A stretch of 64,000 bases of DNA from Marisalimonas sp016777705 (GTDB lineage Bacteria; Pseudomonadota; Alphaproteobacteria; Puniceispirillales; Marisalimonadaceae), in the NCBI RefSeq assembly GCF_047717795.1, contig NZ_CP159808.1:1178001-1242000 (forward strand), in the 5' to 3' direction. The position numbers and the translations under genes are program-made. Of the stretch, positions 55,180 to 63,847 are shown piece after piece. The notes beneath the pieces were generated by a model. That model ran no database searches. It was not told the origin of the DNA and was given only the letters and a program-made list of their open reading frames with translations. Each line of letters starts with the position of its first letter. Position 1 is the first letter of the stretch.

Positions 55180-56028
55180 ATGAGTAAAATTCTAAATTCA
55201 ACTATTGGCATTGCTGGTTGTGGAACTATGGGACTTCCAATGTTAGAAGTTCTTTTAAAAAATAATATCAATGCATTTGGCTACGATATTATCTCTAAAG
55301 AAAGTTTTTCAAGTTTAGAAAATAATTTTATATCTTCAAAAAAAGATTTTTTTCAAAAAGTAGATGTAATTTTTAGTGTTGTAAGAGACATTAATCAGAC
55401 TAAAGAATTATGTGAGGGGAAGAATGGCCTTTTTCAGTTAAATTCTCCGAAAACACTTATTATATCTTCAACTTTATCTCCAGCCTTCTTGAATCATTTC
55501 TTCCAGAATGCTCCAGAAAATATTACTATGATTGAAGCACCAATGTCTGGTGCTCCAATGAAAGCAAAAGACGCCACATTGACCTTTATGGTCGGCGCAG
55601 AAAAAAATCAATACGAAAATATATTACCAATTCTCAATATTTTAGGTGAAAAAATTCATCATATAGGCAAATTTGGTTCAGGAATGTCAGTTAAAGTGCT
55701 TAATAATTTTGTGGCCTCCTGCTCAGTAGTTGCTGTAAGACATGTTTTGTCTGAAGCTAAATATTTAAACATTTCAAGTGAGCAATTATTAGAAATATTA
55801 AATTGCTCTTCAGGAAAAACGTGGTTTAGTGAGAATATTAAAAATATTGATTGGGCAAAGGAAAGTTATACAAAAGAAAACACAATTGGTATCTTAGAAA
55901 AAGATGTAAATAGTTTTTTAGACGGATTAGAGAATTCTGAATCAGAAACTAGTCAGGCGTTGTTAAATTTCCAAAAATCATTACTAAACAGCTTGAGAAA
56001 TATACCTAAATTTCCCAATGAAGACTAA
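55180..56028 (+). CDS. 3-hydroxyisobutyrate dehydrogenase-family oxidoreductase
   Basis: The 282-residue beta-hydroxyacid dehydrogenase has GIAGCGTMGLPM (NAD(P) fold), MIEAPMSGAPMKAKDATL, and catalytic Lys in GSGMSVKVLNNFV (Lys170 area). It oxidises a 3-hydroxy acid or reduces a semialdehyde; candidates are 3-hydroxyisobutyrate, tartronate semialdehyde and sulfolactaldehyde. Substrate unknown. It is divergent from the MaoC-type gene and overlaps the flavodoxin-like gene by 4 bp (convergent). Confidence 0.87.
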   Translation: MSKILNSTIGIAGCGTMGLPMLEVLLKNNINAFGYDIISKESFSSLENNFISSKKDFFQKVDVIFSVVRDINQTKELCEGKNGLFQLNSPKTLIISSTLSPAFLNHFFQNAPENITMIEAPMSGAPMKAKDATLTFMVGAEKNQYENILPILNILGEKIHHIGKFGSGMSVKVLNNFVASCSVVAVRHVLSEAKYLNISSEQLLEILNCSSGKTWFSENIKNIDWAKESYTKENTIGILEKDVNSFLDGLENSESETSQALLNFQKSLLNSLRNIPKFPNED

Positions 56029-56507
56029 TAAATTCCCATTTCTATGCCGTTAACAAATGTAAGAGATTTTTCTTCAAGTCTTACAATAAAATCGTTATCC
56101 CATTTACCTTTGAGAATTAATGGCGGCAAAACTTGTCTCCATTTCAATCCAGTCAAAATTTTGTCTATTCCAACTTTGCATCCATTTCCATCTAATCCTG
56201 CTCTAATGTAATAAAATATAGGTAGACCAGCCATTTTATTTTGAAGACCTTCGTATGTCCTATCAAAAAAATCTTTTGTTAATCCTGACATATATCCAAA
56301 GTTTTCAGTTGTACCTATTATCACACCGTCAATTGAGTTAAAAGAGTAAACATTAGTTTCAATTACTTTTGATACTATTAAATTAGTATTAGGGTTTAAT
56401 TTTTTAATTTTTGATTGAAGATGTTTTGATAATTTTTTTGTATTATCGCTGGGAGAGTGATGAATAAACAAAATATTTTTAACATACATTTTGTGTATAA
56501 GTACCAT
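56025..56507 (-). CDS. Flavodoxin-like/NADPH-dependent FMN reductase family protein
   Basis: This 160-residue flavodoxin-fold protein has IHHSPSDNTKKLSKHL (phosphate-binding loop), VIIGTTENFGYMSG and FFDRTYEGLQNKMAG, typical FMN contacts of the flavodoxin-like family. It may be an electron carrier or a small reductase. The FrnE-like gene lies upstream with the same direction, 29 bp away. The N-terminus could start at the inner ATG (residue 7) rather than the first. Confidence 0.78.
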   Translation of the reverse strand: MVLIHKMYVKNILFIHHSPSDNTKKLSKHLQSKIKKLNPNTNLIVSKVIETNVYSFNSIDGVIIGTTENFGYMSGLTKDFFDRTYEGLQNKMAGLPIFYYIRAGLDGNGCKVGIDKILTGLKWRQVLPPLILKGKWDNDFIVRLEEKSLTFVNGIEMGIY

Positions 56508-56536
56508 TTTTAAAATATATATAAATTATAAACATA

Positions 56537-57151
56537 TTAGATTTTGGGAACACCAAAATGATTTAAGAACTGTTCTAAATTTTCATATGGCTGTGCACCA
56601 ACTAAACTTTGTCCTGAATAAACAAAAGTTGGCACACCAGTAACACCATACTTTCTAGATTTTTCCCAATCTTCATCAATATTGCTTTTAAATGTTCTGT
56701 TTTTTAGTACTAATTTAGCTTCATCTACATCAAGATTAGACTTAGATACAACCTCAAGTATAACTTCTTCTAATCCAACATTTAAACCGTTTACAAAATA
56801 AGCTTCAAAAAAATTATCATGGATTGAAGTATTATTTTGAACTGTTTCTGCCCAAGCACCAATCTCTTGAGCTAATCTACTATTGTAGGTATGAGTTCTA
56901 TCATTGTATGGAAGGTTTTCTTCATTCATCAAACCTTTCATTCTAATATTTTTTTCTTTAATATCGTCTGAACTTGTTCTAAAAAGTTCAAGTAATGTTC
57001 TACCCTCTTTTGGTGTTTCAGGATGTAAAGGGAAATGAACTAATTTTACATTTACATCAAAGTTCTTTTTTATTTTTTTTACTCTAGCATCTCCTAAATA
57101 ACACCATGGACACACATAATCAGTGAAGACTTCGAAAATAGTTTGGTTCAT
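56537..57151 (-). CDS. DsbA/FrnE-family thioredoxin-fold oxidoreductase
   Basis: This 204-residue DsbA-fold protein without signal peptide has the active site DYVCPWCYLGDARVKK (CPWC at residues 14-17) and YGVTGVPTFVYSG (cis-Pro loop). It belongs to the FrnE/2-hydroxychromene-2-carboxylate isomerase group, which works in the cytosol as a dithiol oxidase or glutathione-dependent isomerase. It is divergent from the SDR cluster. Confidence 0.85.
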   Translation of the reverse strand: MNQTIFEVFTDYVCPWCYLGDARVKKIKKNFDVNVKLVHFPLHPETPKEGRTLLELFRTSSDDIKEKNIRMKGLMNEENLPYNDRTHTYNSRLAQEIGAWAETVQNNTSIHDNFFEAYFVNGLNVGLEEVILEVVSKSNLDVDEAKLVLKNRTFKSNIDEDWEKSRKYGVTGVPTFVYSGQSLVGAQPYENLEQFLNHFGVPKI

Positions 57152-57309
57152 AATATATTTTCTACCTTTATTTTATAATCTTTCCTAGAATAACTAAAGA
57201 TATAAATATGTAAAATTAATTGAAAAAAAAATTAATATTTTTTAGAGTTGTTTTATTGGCTTATATTATAAAATTGCCCCTCTCTTTTCTAAAGCGAAAG
57301 ATAAAATTC

Positions 57310-58113
57310 ATGAAAAAACTTGAAGATAAAACAGCGATAATAACAGGTGGATCTAAAGGCATAGGAAAATCTGTAAGTTTATCTTTGTCAAATGCTGGAG
57401 CTTCAGTCTTGATACTAGATGTTGACGAAACTAATGGACAAAATCTAGTAGATGAAATTTTAAGTAATGGCCATCAAGCTTCATTTTATAAAATGAACGT
57501 TGCAAATGAACATGAATGGCTTACTTTTATTAAATTTCTTAAAGAAAAAAATGTTTTAGTAGATATTTTGATTAATAATGCTGGAATTTGGTTAGGTAAA
57601 GAAATCCATGATGTAACACTGGATGAATATCATCAGTTGATATCTATCAACTTAACTGGGGTATTTTTAGGCACTAAATATTTAACTCCTTTTTTAAGTG
57701 ATGCTGGCAAAAATCTTAAGTATGGAAGTACAATCGTAAATTTGAGCTCAGTTGCAGGATTAGTCGGCTCCCAATTAGATCCTCTATATTCAATGACAAA
57801 AGGAGGCATAACAACTTTTACTAAGTCTATGGCTATCTACTATGGAAAGAAAAAATATCCCATTAGAATAAATCAAGTTCATCCAGGTATTATCCAAACA
57901 GATATGGGTGCTAAAGTATCTAATTCAAGATTAATTCAAAACCCAAACATGACTAAAGATGAATCAAATTCAGTAGGAATTTCACAAACACCTCTGGGCA
58001 GATTAGGAAGTGCGGACGAAGTAGCTAAGACTATTTTATTTTTGTCTTCGGATGAATCTAGTTTTATGACAGGATCTAGTTTAGTGGTTGATGGCGGGTT
58101 AACCGCTCAATAA
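57310..58113 (+). CDS. Short-chain dehydrogenase/reductase (first of three)
   Basis: From ATG 57310 (267 residues) it has KTAIITGGSKGIGKS, LDVDETNG (Asp after beta-2, favours NAD), LINNAGIW, catalytic Ser in VNLSSVAG and YSMTKGG (Tyr/Lys), and HPGIIQTDMG. An earlier TTG at 57220 would add a hydrophobic, non-homologous stretch and is rejected. It is a classical 3-oxoacyl or polyol-type SDR; substrate unknown. It is followed 34 bp later by two further SDRs. Confidence 0.87.
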   Translation: MKKLEDKTAIITGGSKGIGKSVSLSLSNAGASVLILDVDETNGQNLVDEILSNGHQASFYKMNVANEHEWLTFIKFLKEKNVLVDILINNAGIWLGKEIHDVTLDEYHQLISINLTGVFLGTKYLTPFLSDAGKNLKYGSTIVNLSSVAGLVGSQLDPLYSMTKGGITTFTKSMAIYYGKKKYPIRINQVHPGIIQTDMGAKVSNSRLIQNPNMTKDESNSVGISQTPLGRLGSADEVAKTILFLSSDESSFMTGSSLVVDGGLTAQ

Positions 58114-58147
58114 AGTAAAAAATTAGTTTAATGAGAAAGATATACTT

Positions 58148-58906
58148 ATGAAAAGAAACTTAGATGATAAAGTAGTGTGGATTACTGGAGCAGGGTCAGG
58201 CATAGGTCAAAACGCTGCTGTAACATTATCTAAACTTGGTATGAAGGTAATTTTATCTGGAAGAAATGTCAAAAACCTGCAGGAAACAGCTCTCAAATGT
58301 GAAAACAGTCCAATTATCAAAAAGTTAGATATTGCAGATAAAAATCAAGTTAAAAGTGTAGCTCACGAAATCAAAATGGAATTTATGCATATAGATATAT
58401 TGATCAACTGTGCTGGTATAAATATAGAAAATAGAGATTGGGACAATATTAATGAAAATGAATGGGACGATGTTTTTCAGACCAATATAAATGGATTGTT
58501 TTATTGTTGTAAATCTGCAATACCAATGATGAAAGAAAGACAAGATGGATTAATAATAAATATTTCTTCTTGGTCAGGAAATCATGTCAGCCTTCTCTCT
58601 GGTGTTTCTTATACTTCTTCAAAACATGCATTAAATGCAATGACCGAAACTATCAACATGAAATATTGTAATTTAGGTATTAGAGCCTGTGCGTTATGCC
58701 CTGGAGAAGTATCAACAGCCATTTTAGATAAAAGACCAAAAAAATTATCTAAAGAACAAAAAGATAAAATGCTTCAACCAGATGATTTAGGAGAAACAAT
58801 AGCTTTTATTTGTCAAATGCCGAAACATGTTTGTATTAACGAATTAACTATTAGCCCAACTTGGCACAGAAGATATATAGCAGACTTAGGTATCGAGGAA
58901 TTATAA
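58148..58906 (+). CDS. Short-chain dehydrogenase/reductase, tandem copy A
   Basis: The 252-residue classical SDR has VVWITGAGSGIGQNA, SGRNVKN (basic residue, NADP preference), INCAGIN, NISSWSG and YTSSKHA, then CPGEVST. It shares long stretches with the next gene, including RNL-DKVVWITGAG, INMKYCN and GIRAC, so the two are recent tandem paralogues. Substrate unknown. The extra cysteine pair FYCCKSA is a feature of both. Confidence 0.87.
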   Translation: MKRNLDDKVVWITGAGSGIGQNAAVTLSKLGMKVILSGRNVKNLQETALKCENSPIIKKLDIADKNQVKSVAHEIKMEFMHIDILINCAGINIENRDWDNINENEWDDVFQTNINGLFYCCKSAIPMMKERQDGLIINISSWSGNHVSLLSGVSYTSSKHALNAMTETINMKYCNLGIRACALCPGEVSTAILDKRPKKLSKEQKDKMLQPDDLGETIAFICQMPKHVCINELTISPTWHRRYIADLGIEEL

Positions 58907-58936
58907 ATTCAAATAACAAAAGATAAAAAGTATTAA

Positions 58937-59671
58937 ATGCAAAGAAATTTAAAGGATAAAGTGGTATGGATTACGGGCGCAGGTGGAGGCATGGGTCAGC
59001 ATATTGCATTAACTTTATCTAGGCTACACAGCAAAGTTATTTTATCAGATGTTAACGAAAAATCTCTCAAAAAAATTTCCCAAAAATGTACTTATTACTC
59101 TTCAATAAAACCTTTAGACATAACAAAAATTAATCATGTCAAAACTGTTGTTAAAGAAATTGAAAATGATTATGGCCAATTAGATATTGTAGTAAATGCT
59201 GCTGGAATGAATATACAAAATAGAGATTGGGATGATATAGAACAAAACGATTGGGATCAAGTTTTCAAAGTTAATATAAATGGAATGTTTTATTGTTGTA
59301 AATCTGCGCTAAAGTTAATGAAAAAACAAAATGACGGATTAATAATAAATATTTCTTCATGGGCTGGAAATCATATTAGTTATTTATCTGGCACGTCGTA
59401 TATTGCTTCAAAACACGCTATTAATGCAATGACAGAAACAATTAATATGAAATATTGTAATGTTGGCATAAGAGCTTGTTCAATATGTCCAGGGGAAGCC
59501 TCGACACCATTACTAGACCAAAGACCTGTACCTCTTTCTCAAGTAGAAAAGGATCTTATGCTTCAAGTTGAAGACATAAGTGAAACAGTTGCTTTTGTAG
59601 CACAAAGGGAAAAACACGTTTGCGTCAATCAAATAACAATAAGTCCCACACATAATCGATTATATTTATGA
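58937..59671 (+). CDS. Short-chain dehydrogenase/reductase, tandem copy B
   Basis: The 244-residue SDR resembles copy A, 30 bp upstream: KVVWITGAGGGMGQHIA, SDVNEKS (Asp, favours NAD, where copy A has Arg), NISSWAGNH, YIASKHA and CPGEAST. The switch of the residue after beta-2 suggests the copies differ in cofactor use, which is inference. It converges on the YghU-type gene (7-bp gap). Confidence 0.87.
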   Translation: MQRNLKDKVVWITGAGGGMGQHIALTLSRLHSKVILSDVNEKSLKKISQKCTYYSSIKPLDITKINHVKTVVKEIENDYGQLDIVVNAAGMNIQNRDWDDIEQNDWDQVFKVNINGMFYCCKSALKLMKKQNDGLIINISSWAGNHISYLSGTSYIASKHAINAMTETINMKYCNVGIRACSICPGEASTPLLDQRPVPLSQVEKDLMLQVEDISETVAFVAQREKHVCVNQITISPTHNRLYL

Positions 59672-59678
59672 TTAATTA

Positions 59679-60560
59679 TTACTGAATTTTGTCCTGCGTT
59701 TTAGAAATAAAATCCTTAGCATCATGTCTTTCATGAAGTTGACTATCCAACTCACCATTAATTCTATTAACTATTCGTCCACGTTTAACTGCTTCTCGGC
59801 TATCGATCATCAGAGCCCATCTAACAACATTTTTATAAGACTTTACGTCCAAGAACTCTCCAGCACCATATAACCTACCTAAAACTAACGCTCCGTACCA
59901 AGGCCATATAGCTATATCTGCAATTGTATATTCATTACAACAGATATAGTTATTATTTAATAATTGTTTATCTAAAACATCTAATTGTCTCTTAACTTCC
60001 ATAGAAAATCTATCAATAGGGTATTCAAATTTTTCAGGGGCATAAGCATAAAAATGTCCAAAACCACCTCCAAGGTATGGCGCACTTGCCATTTGCCAAA
60101 ATAACCAATTTAAGCATTCAGTTCTTTTTTCAAATTGTTTTGGTATAAATTGATTAAATTTATCTGCCAAATATAGCAAAATTGAACCTGACTCAAAAAC
60201 TCTTATTGGTTTTTCAATAGAGTTGTCTATTAAGCTAGGAATTTTTGAATTAGGGTTTATTTCAACAAATCCAGATGTAAATTGATCACCATTTCCAATT
60301 CTAATGAGCCAAGCGTCATATTCTGCTTCTGTAATTCCTAAACTAAGCAACTCCTCAAGCATTATAGTTATTTTAACACCATTGGGAGTACCTTGAGAAT
60401 AGAGTTGGAAAGGGTGTTTTCCAAGAGGAAGGTCTTTTTCACTTGTATAGCCTGAAATTGGTCTATTTATATTTGCAAATTTACCACCATTTTCTTTATC
60501 CCAAGTCCATTTTTTTGGTGGCATATAGTTATTTGATTTTGACAATTGAGTATCCTTCAA
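59679..60560 (-). CDS. yghU: YghU-type glutathione transferase/disulfide-bond oxidoreductase
   Basis: The 293-residue protein has the long N-terminal extension WTWDKENGGKFANINRPISG and LPLGKHPFQLYSQGTPNGVK (GSH-binding thioredoxin domain, T-P-N-G-V-K), then EINPNSKIPSLID, and an alpha-helical C-terminal domain. This is the YghU/YfcG nu-class GST, which reduces disulfides with two GSH. Start and length fit well. It lies 19 bp behind the GMC oxidoreductase on the same strand. Confidence 0.9.
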   Translation of the reverse strand: MKDTQLSKSNNYMPPKKWTWDKENGGKFANINRPISGYTSEKDLPLGKHPFQLYSQGTPNGVKITIMLEELLSLGITEAEYDAWLIRIGNGDQFTSGFVEINPNSKIPSLIDNSIEKPIRVFESGSILLYLADKFNQFIPKQFEKRTECLNWLFWQMASAPYLGGGFGHFYAYAPEKFEYPIDRFSMEVKRQLDVLDKQLLNNNYICCNEYTIADIAIWPWYGALVLGRLYGAGEFLDVKSYKNVVRWALMIDSREAVKRGRIVNRINGELDSQLHERHDAKDFISKTQDKIQ

Positions 60561-60579
60561 TATTAGTTTAAGTAATAAA

Positions 60580-62220
60580 TTAATAGTTTAAATTAATTGT
60601 TTCCAAAGGTTCTTTTCCAAGTACTAGATCTGAACCTTTCTCACCAATCAATGTTGCACCTGAATGTAAATTTGCAGATAACATGGTTGGCATTATTGAG
60701 GCGTCAATAATTCTTAAATTTTGTAATCCATAAACTTTAAGGTTATTATCAACAACTGCTGTAGGATCTGATTTTGGACCCATCCTGCATGTTCCCATTT
60801 GATGATAGGTAGTAGTTCCTCTTTCTCTAGCAACCTGGAGTAGTTCATCATCAGATTGCATATTAACTCCAGGATAAACTTCATAATCAAAGTATTTAGA
60901 TAAAGCTTGAGAATGCATTAATCTTCTTGAAAGCCTCAAACCTGCAACAACAACTCTTTTATCTTCTTCAGCGTCTAAATAATTTGGTTGAATTAGGGGC
61001 GCATCGAAAGGACTATTACTTTTAGCATTTACCCAGCCAAGAGATTCAGGCCTTTGTTGCCAAGCAGCAACCGTAAAACCTGGTTCAGTGTCTAGAGTTG
61101 ATTGAACACCTTCTTTATAAGAGGCTGGAGTGAATGTCATTTGTAAATCATGGTTTTTAATAGACTCGTCAGAGTGCCAGAAACAATAAACTAAAGTAGG
61201 GCTTAAATTAACAATTGATTGTTTTCCCAATACATATTTACCAATTTCTTTTAAAAGTTTTAGTCCTCTTGATTTTTCATTAATTGTTTCAACATTTTTA
61301 GCTCTTGCAGTTAATCTTGGAGCAAAATGATCTCTTAAGTTCATTCCAACACCTTTTAAATCGTGAATTACATCAATTCCTACATCTTTTAAATATTTAC
61401 CTGGACCGATTCCAGACAATTGAAGTAAATGAGGTGATTTAATTACTCCTGAAGAAAGGATTACTTCTTTATTAGCCTTTAAAATGATCTTCTTTCCTCT
61501 TATTCCACCTTTCAAAAATTCAACACCAGTTGCTGTTTTGTTTTCAATAATTACCTTGGAAACGAATGCGTTAGTAATTATTGTTAAATTCTTTCTAGAT
61601 TTAATTGGGTTTAAAAAAGCTTTTGCTGCACTAACTCTAAACCTACCTTGAGTTGTTCTTTGTACATATGAGACACCCTCTTGAAATTGACCATTATAAT
61701 CTTTATTACGAGGAATTCCTTCCTCCACAGCACCTTTTATAAATGCTTCACATAAAGGGTCTCTATATTCCAAGTCGGTAATCGGCAGCTCTCCTTCTGA
61801 TCCTCTGAAAACTTGATCATGCTCAGCAAGTCTATTTTCGTATCTCTTAAAATAAGGAAGTAAATCTGAATAACTCCAGCCTTTATTACCTTTTTGGGCC
61901 CAAACATCAAAGTCCATGTTTTGACCTCTGTTGAAAACCATTCCATTAATAGAACTAGATCCTCCTAATGTTTTTCCTCTTGGAATATCAATAACTCTTC
62001 CATCTGTTCCCCAACTTGGTTCAGCTTTAAATAGCCAATTTACACTCGGGTTTGTAAGAGTTTTCATAAAGCCTGCTGGTATATGAATAAACGGGTTCCA
62101 ATCAGACGGACCAGCTTCTAAAAGACATACTGAGTTTTTACTATTTGCACTTAATCTATTAGCTAAAACACATCCAGCAGATCCAGCACCAACAATAATG
62201 TAATCAAAGTGATTTACCAT
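60580..62220 (-). CDS. GMC-family FAD oxidoreductase (choline dehydrogenase-like)
   Basis: From ATG 62218-62220 (546 residues) it starts VNHFDYIIVGAGSAGCVLAN, has GKTLGGSSSINGMVFNRG, SSGVIKSPHLLQLSGIG and the C-terminal YHQMGTCRMG with DASIMPTMLSANLHSGA (His pair). It is a GMC alcohol dehydrogenase or oxidase; choline, polyethylene glycol and other alcohols are possible. The frame continues upstream to 62268 with a hydrophobic stretch that GMC members lack, so the inner ATG is chosen; GGATATTTC lies before it. It pairs with yghU. Confidence 0.9.
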   Translation of the reverse strand: MVNHFDYIIVGAGSAGCVLANRLSANSKNSVCLLEAGPSDWNPFIHIPAGFMKTLTNPSVNWLFKAEPSWGTDGRVIDIPRGKTLGGSSSINGMVFNRGQNMDFDVWAQKGNKGWSYSDLLPYFKRYENRLAEHDQVFRGSEGELPITDLEYRDPLCEAFIKGAVEEGIPRNKDYNGQFQEGVSYVQRTTQGRFRVSAAKAFLNPIKSRKNLTIITNAFVSKVIIENKTATGVEFLKGGIRGKKIILKANKEVILSSGVIKSPHLLQLSGIGPGKYLKDVGIDVIHDLKGVGMNLRDHFAPRLTARAKNVETINEKSRGLKLLKEIGKYVLGKQSIVNLSPTLVYCFWHSDESIKNHDLQMTFTPASYKEGVQSTLDTEPGFTVAAWQQRPESLGWVNAKSNSPFDAPLIQPNYLDAEEDKRVVVAGLRLSRRLMHSQALSKYFDYEVYPGVNMQSDDELLQVARERGTTTYHQMGTCRMGPKSDPTAVVDNNLKVYGLQNLRIIDASIMPTMLSANLHSGATLIGEKGSDLVLGKEPLETINLNY

Positions 62221-62332
62221 GAAATATCCAGTCAAAAAGGTCAAAATTACAAAATTAGTAATTAACATAGTAATTAATCATGTAGCTAATACAAATAGAA
62301 AAGAAATATTTTTTGAATAAAAAAGGTTTTTG

Positions 62333-62458
62333 CTAATTTAGACTCTGAAGCCACAAAACCAAACTATCTCTTAAACCAGATGAAACAAAAAAATTCATAA
62401 TTTCGTTATGGAAAAAGAAAAATAACGCTGCTAAAATTATACCAAAGATAAAAGTCAT
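62333..62458 (-). CDS. Tiny membrane peptide (41 aa), tentative
   Basis: A minus-strand frame of 42 codons starting ATG 62458 with product MTFIFGIILAALFFFFHNEI and a short tail LRDSLVLWLQSLN: one hydrophobic helix and a possible amphipathic helix. It fits in the gap right of the GMC gene on the same strand. No strong SD is visible (A/T-rich leader), so it is uncertain. Confidence 0.35.
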   Translation of the reverse strand: MTFIFGIILAALFFFFHNEIMNFFVSSGLRDSLVLWLQSLN

Positions 62459-62566
62459 TTAAAAAAAACCTATTAAAAATATAAAACAAACATAAACATT
62501 TAAATCACTTGAAATCTACAAAAAAAAAAATTAGGATAAAATTAATTTAAATGTAGGAAATAATTT

Positions 62567-62665
62567 ATGAGTGATAATCAATACACATTTACTGAAAGTT
62601 TGAAATCTGAAACAACATTAGCTTTGTTAATTTTTATACCGTTATTATTTACTATTACTGTATAA
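62567..62665 (+). CDS. Tiny membrane peptide (32 aa), tentative
   Basis: ATG 62567 with AGGA 8 bp upstream opens a 32-codon frame: MSDNQYTFTESLKSETTLAL then a hydrophobic end (LLIFIPLLFTITV). It has one short membrane helix at the C-terminus (tail-anchor-like). It lies convergent with the CoA-transferase gene (9 bp). Not recognised; the ribosome site and clean stop are the only support. Confidence 0.4.
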   Translation: MSDNQYTFTESLKSETTLALLIFIPLLFTITV

Positions 62666-62674
62666 TTTAATATT

Positions 62675-63847
62675 TCAAAAAATTATTTTATCTTTATAAA
62701 AATTTGAAATTTTTTGATCATCATAACCTAATTCAAGCATAATTTCTCTAGTATGTTGACCTAGATAAGGTGCAACGCTAAAATTGCCTTTTTGATCTAA
62801 AGGTTTCATTCCTGGTAAGTTTGGTATAGGCCACAATACATCCGTTGTTGGTTGCTTTAACCAAGAGATCAAATTAAGAGCTTGAGCCTGTTCGCTTTTA
62901 ACAAACTCTCTATAGTTTTGAACTTTTTCGTTTTGAACTTGAAATTCATTAAGTAACTTTTTCCAATATTTAGTTGGTTTATTAATAAATAATTTTTGTA
63001 CTTCTTTAGTAAGAAAAGATTCATGTTTTCTTCTTTCAGCATTACTAGAAAACCTCTCATCATTAATAAAATCAAGCCAACCAACTGCATTACAAAATTT
63101 TTCAAATTCATGATTTTTTACTACAATTATTTGAATCCAGCCATCTTGTGTTTTAAAAGTGCCTGAGGGTGATGAAGCATGAGTATAAGGTCCTTCCATG
63201 TAACAACTCATTAACCTTATAGATTGCATTGCTGCAGCAGATTCCATTAAACTAATTTCAATTTTCTTTCCAACTTTTTCAGTCAGTCTTGCATATAAAG
63301 CTGTACTTACTAACTGGGTTGCATACAAAGCTGTAGTCATATCAAATATTATGACAGGAGTTCTATGAGGAACGTTATCAGGCCCTTTATTTTCAGACAT
63401 AAATCCAGTAAATGCTTGAAGTACAGGGTCCATTGCTGGTTTATGGCTCATAGGACCTTTCTGGCCAAATCCTGAAATAGATAAATAAATTAATTTAGGA
63501 TTTATATTTTTTAATCTTTCATATCCATATCCTAAACGATTTATTACGCCAGGCCTAAAGCCTTCAATAAAAATATCGCAATTACTAATGATTTTATCTA
63601 AAATAGATTGACTATTCTTATTTTTCAGATCAATAACAAAACTTTTCTTTCCTAGATTAGCTGTTACTGAAAATGCTGAATGCTGACCATATTCTTGCCC
63701 AAGGTTTCGTGCCCAATCTCCATCTTTAGGCTCTATTTTAATAACCTCTGCTCCATGTTGAGCCAAAAGCATTCCGCAATATGGTCCAGCAACACCTTGC
63801 GAAAAGTCTATTACTTTTAATCCTTCGTAGGGTTTTTCGTATGACAT
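62675..63847 (-). CDS. CaiB/BaiF class III CoA-transferase
   Basis: The 390-residue protein has KVIDFSQGVAGPYCGMLLAQ, GAEVIKIEPKDGDWAR, NLGKKSFVIDLK, IEGFRPGV, ISGFGQKGP and the catalytic Asp140 in PAMDPVLQAFTG, all typical of family III. It moves CoA between carboxylic acids. Substrate unknown; alongside the MaoC-type hydratase and dehydrogenases it could feed a catabolic acyl-CoA route, which is inference. Upstream 63848-64000 is AT-rich with no gene. Confidence 0.9.
   Translation of the reverse strand: MSYEKPYEGLKVIDFSQGVAGPYCGMLLAQHGAEVIKIEPKDGDWARNLGQEYGQHSAFSVTANLGKKSFVIDLKNKNSQSILDKIISNCDIFIEGFRPGVINRLGYGYERLKNINPKLIYLSISGFGQKGPMSHKPAMDPVLQAFTGFMSENKGPDNVPHRTPVIIFDMTTALYATQLVSTALYARLTEKVGKKIEISLMESAAAMQSIRLMSCYMEGPYTHASSPSGTFKTQDGWIQIIVVKNHEFEKFCNAVGWLDFINDERFSSNAERRKHESFLTKEVQKLFINKPTKYWKKLLNEFQVQNEKVQNYREFVKSEQAQALNLISWLKQPTTDVLWPIPNLPGMKPLDQKGNFSVAPYLGQHTREIMLELGYDDQKISNFYKDKIIF

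Noticed and set aside
57220..57309. N-terminal hydrophobic extension of the first SDR from TTG
   Set aside because: The stretch has no counterpart in SDRs and an ATG sits right before the family start at KKLEDKTAIITGG.
62221..62268. N-terminal extension of the GMC oxidoreductase
   Set aside because: GMC proteins begin close to the FAD motif; ATG 62220 has a usable ribosome site.
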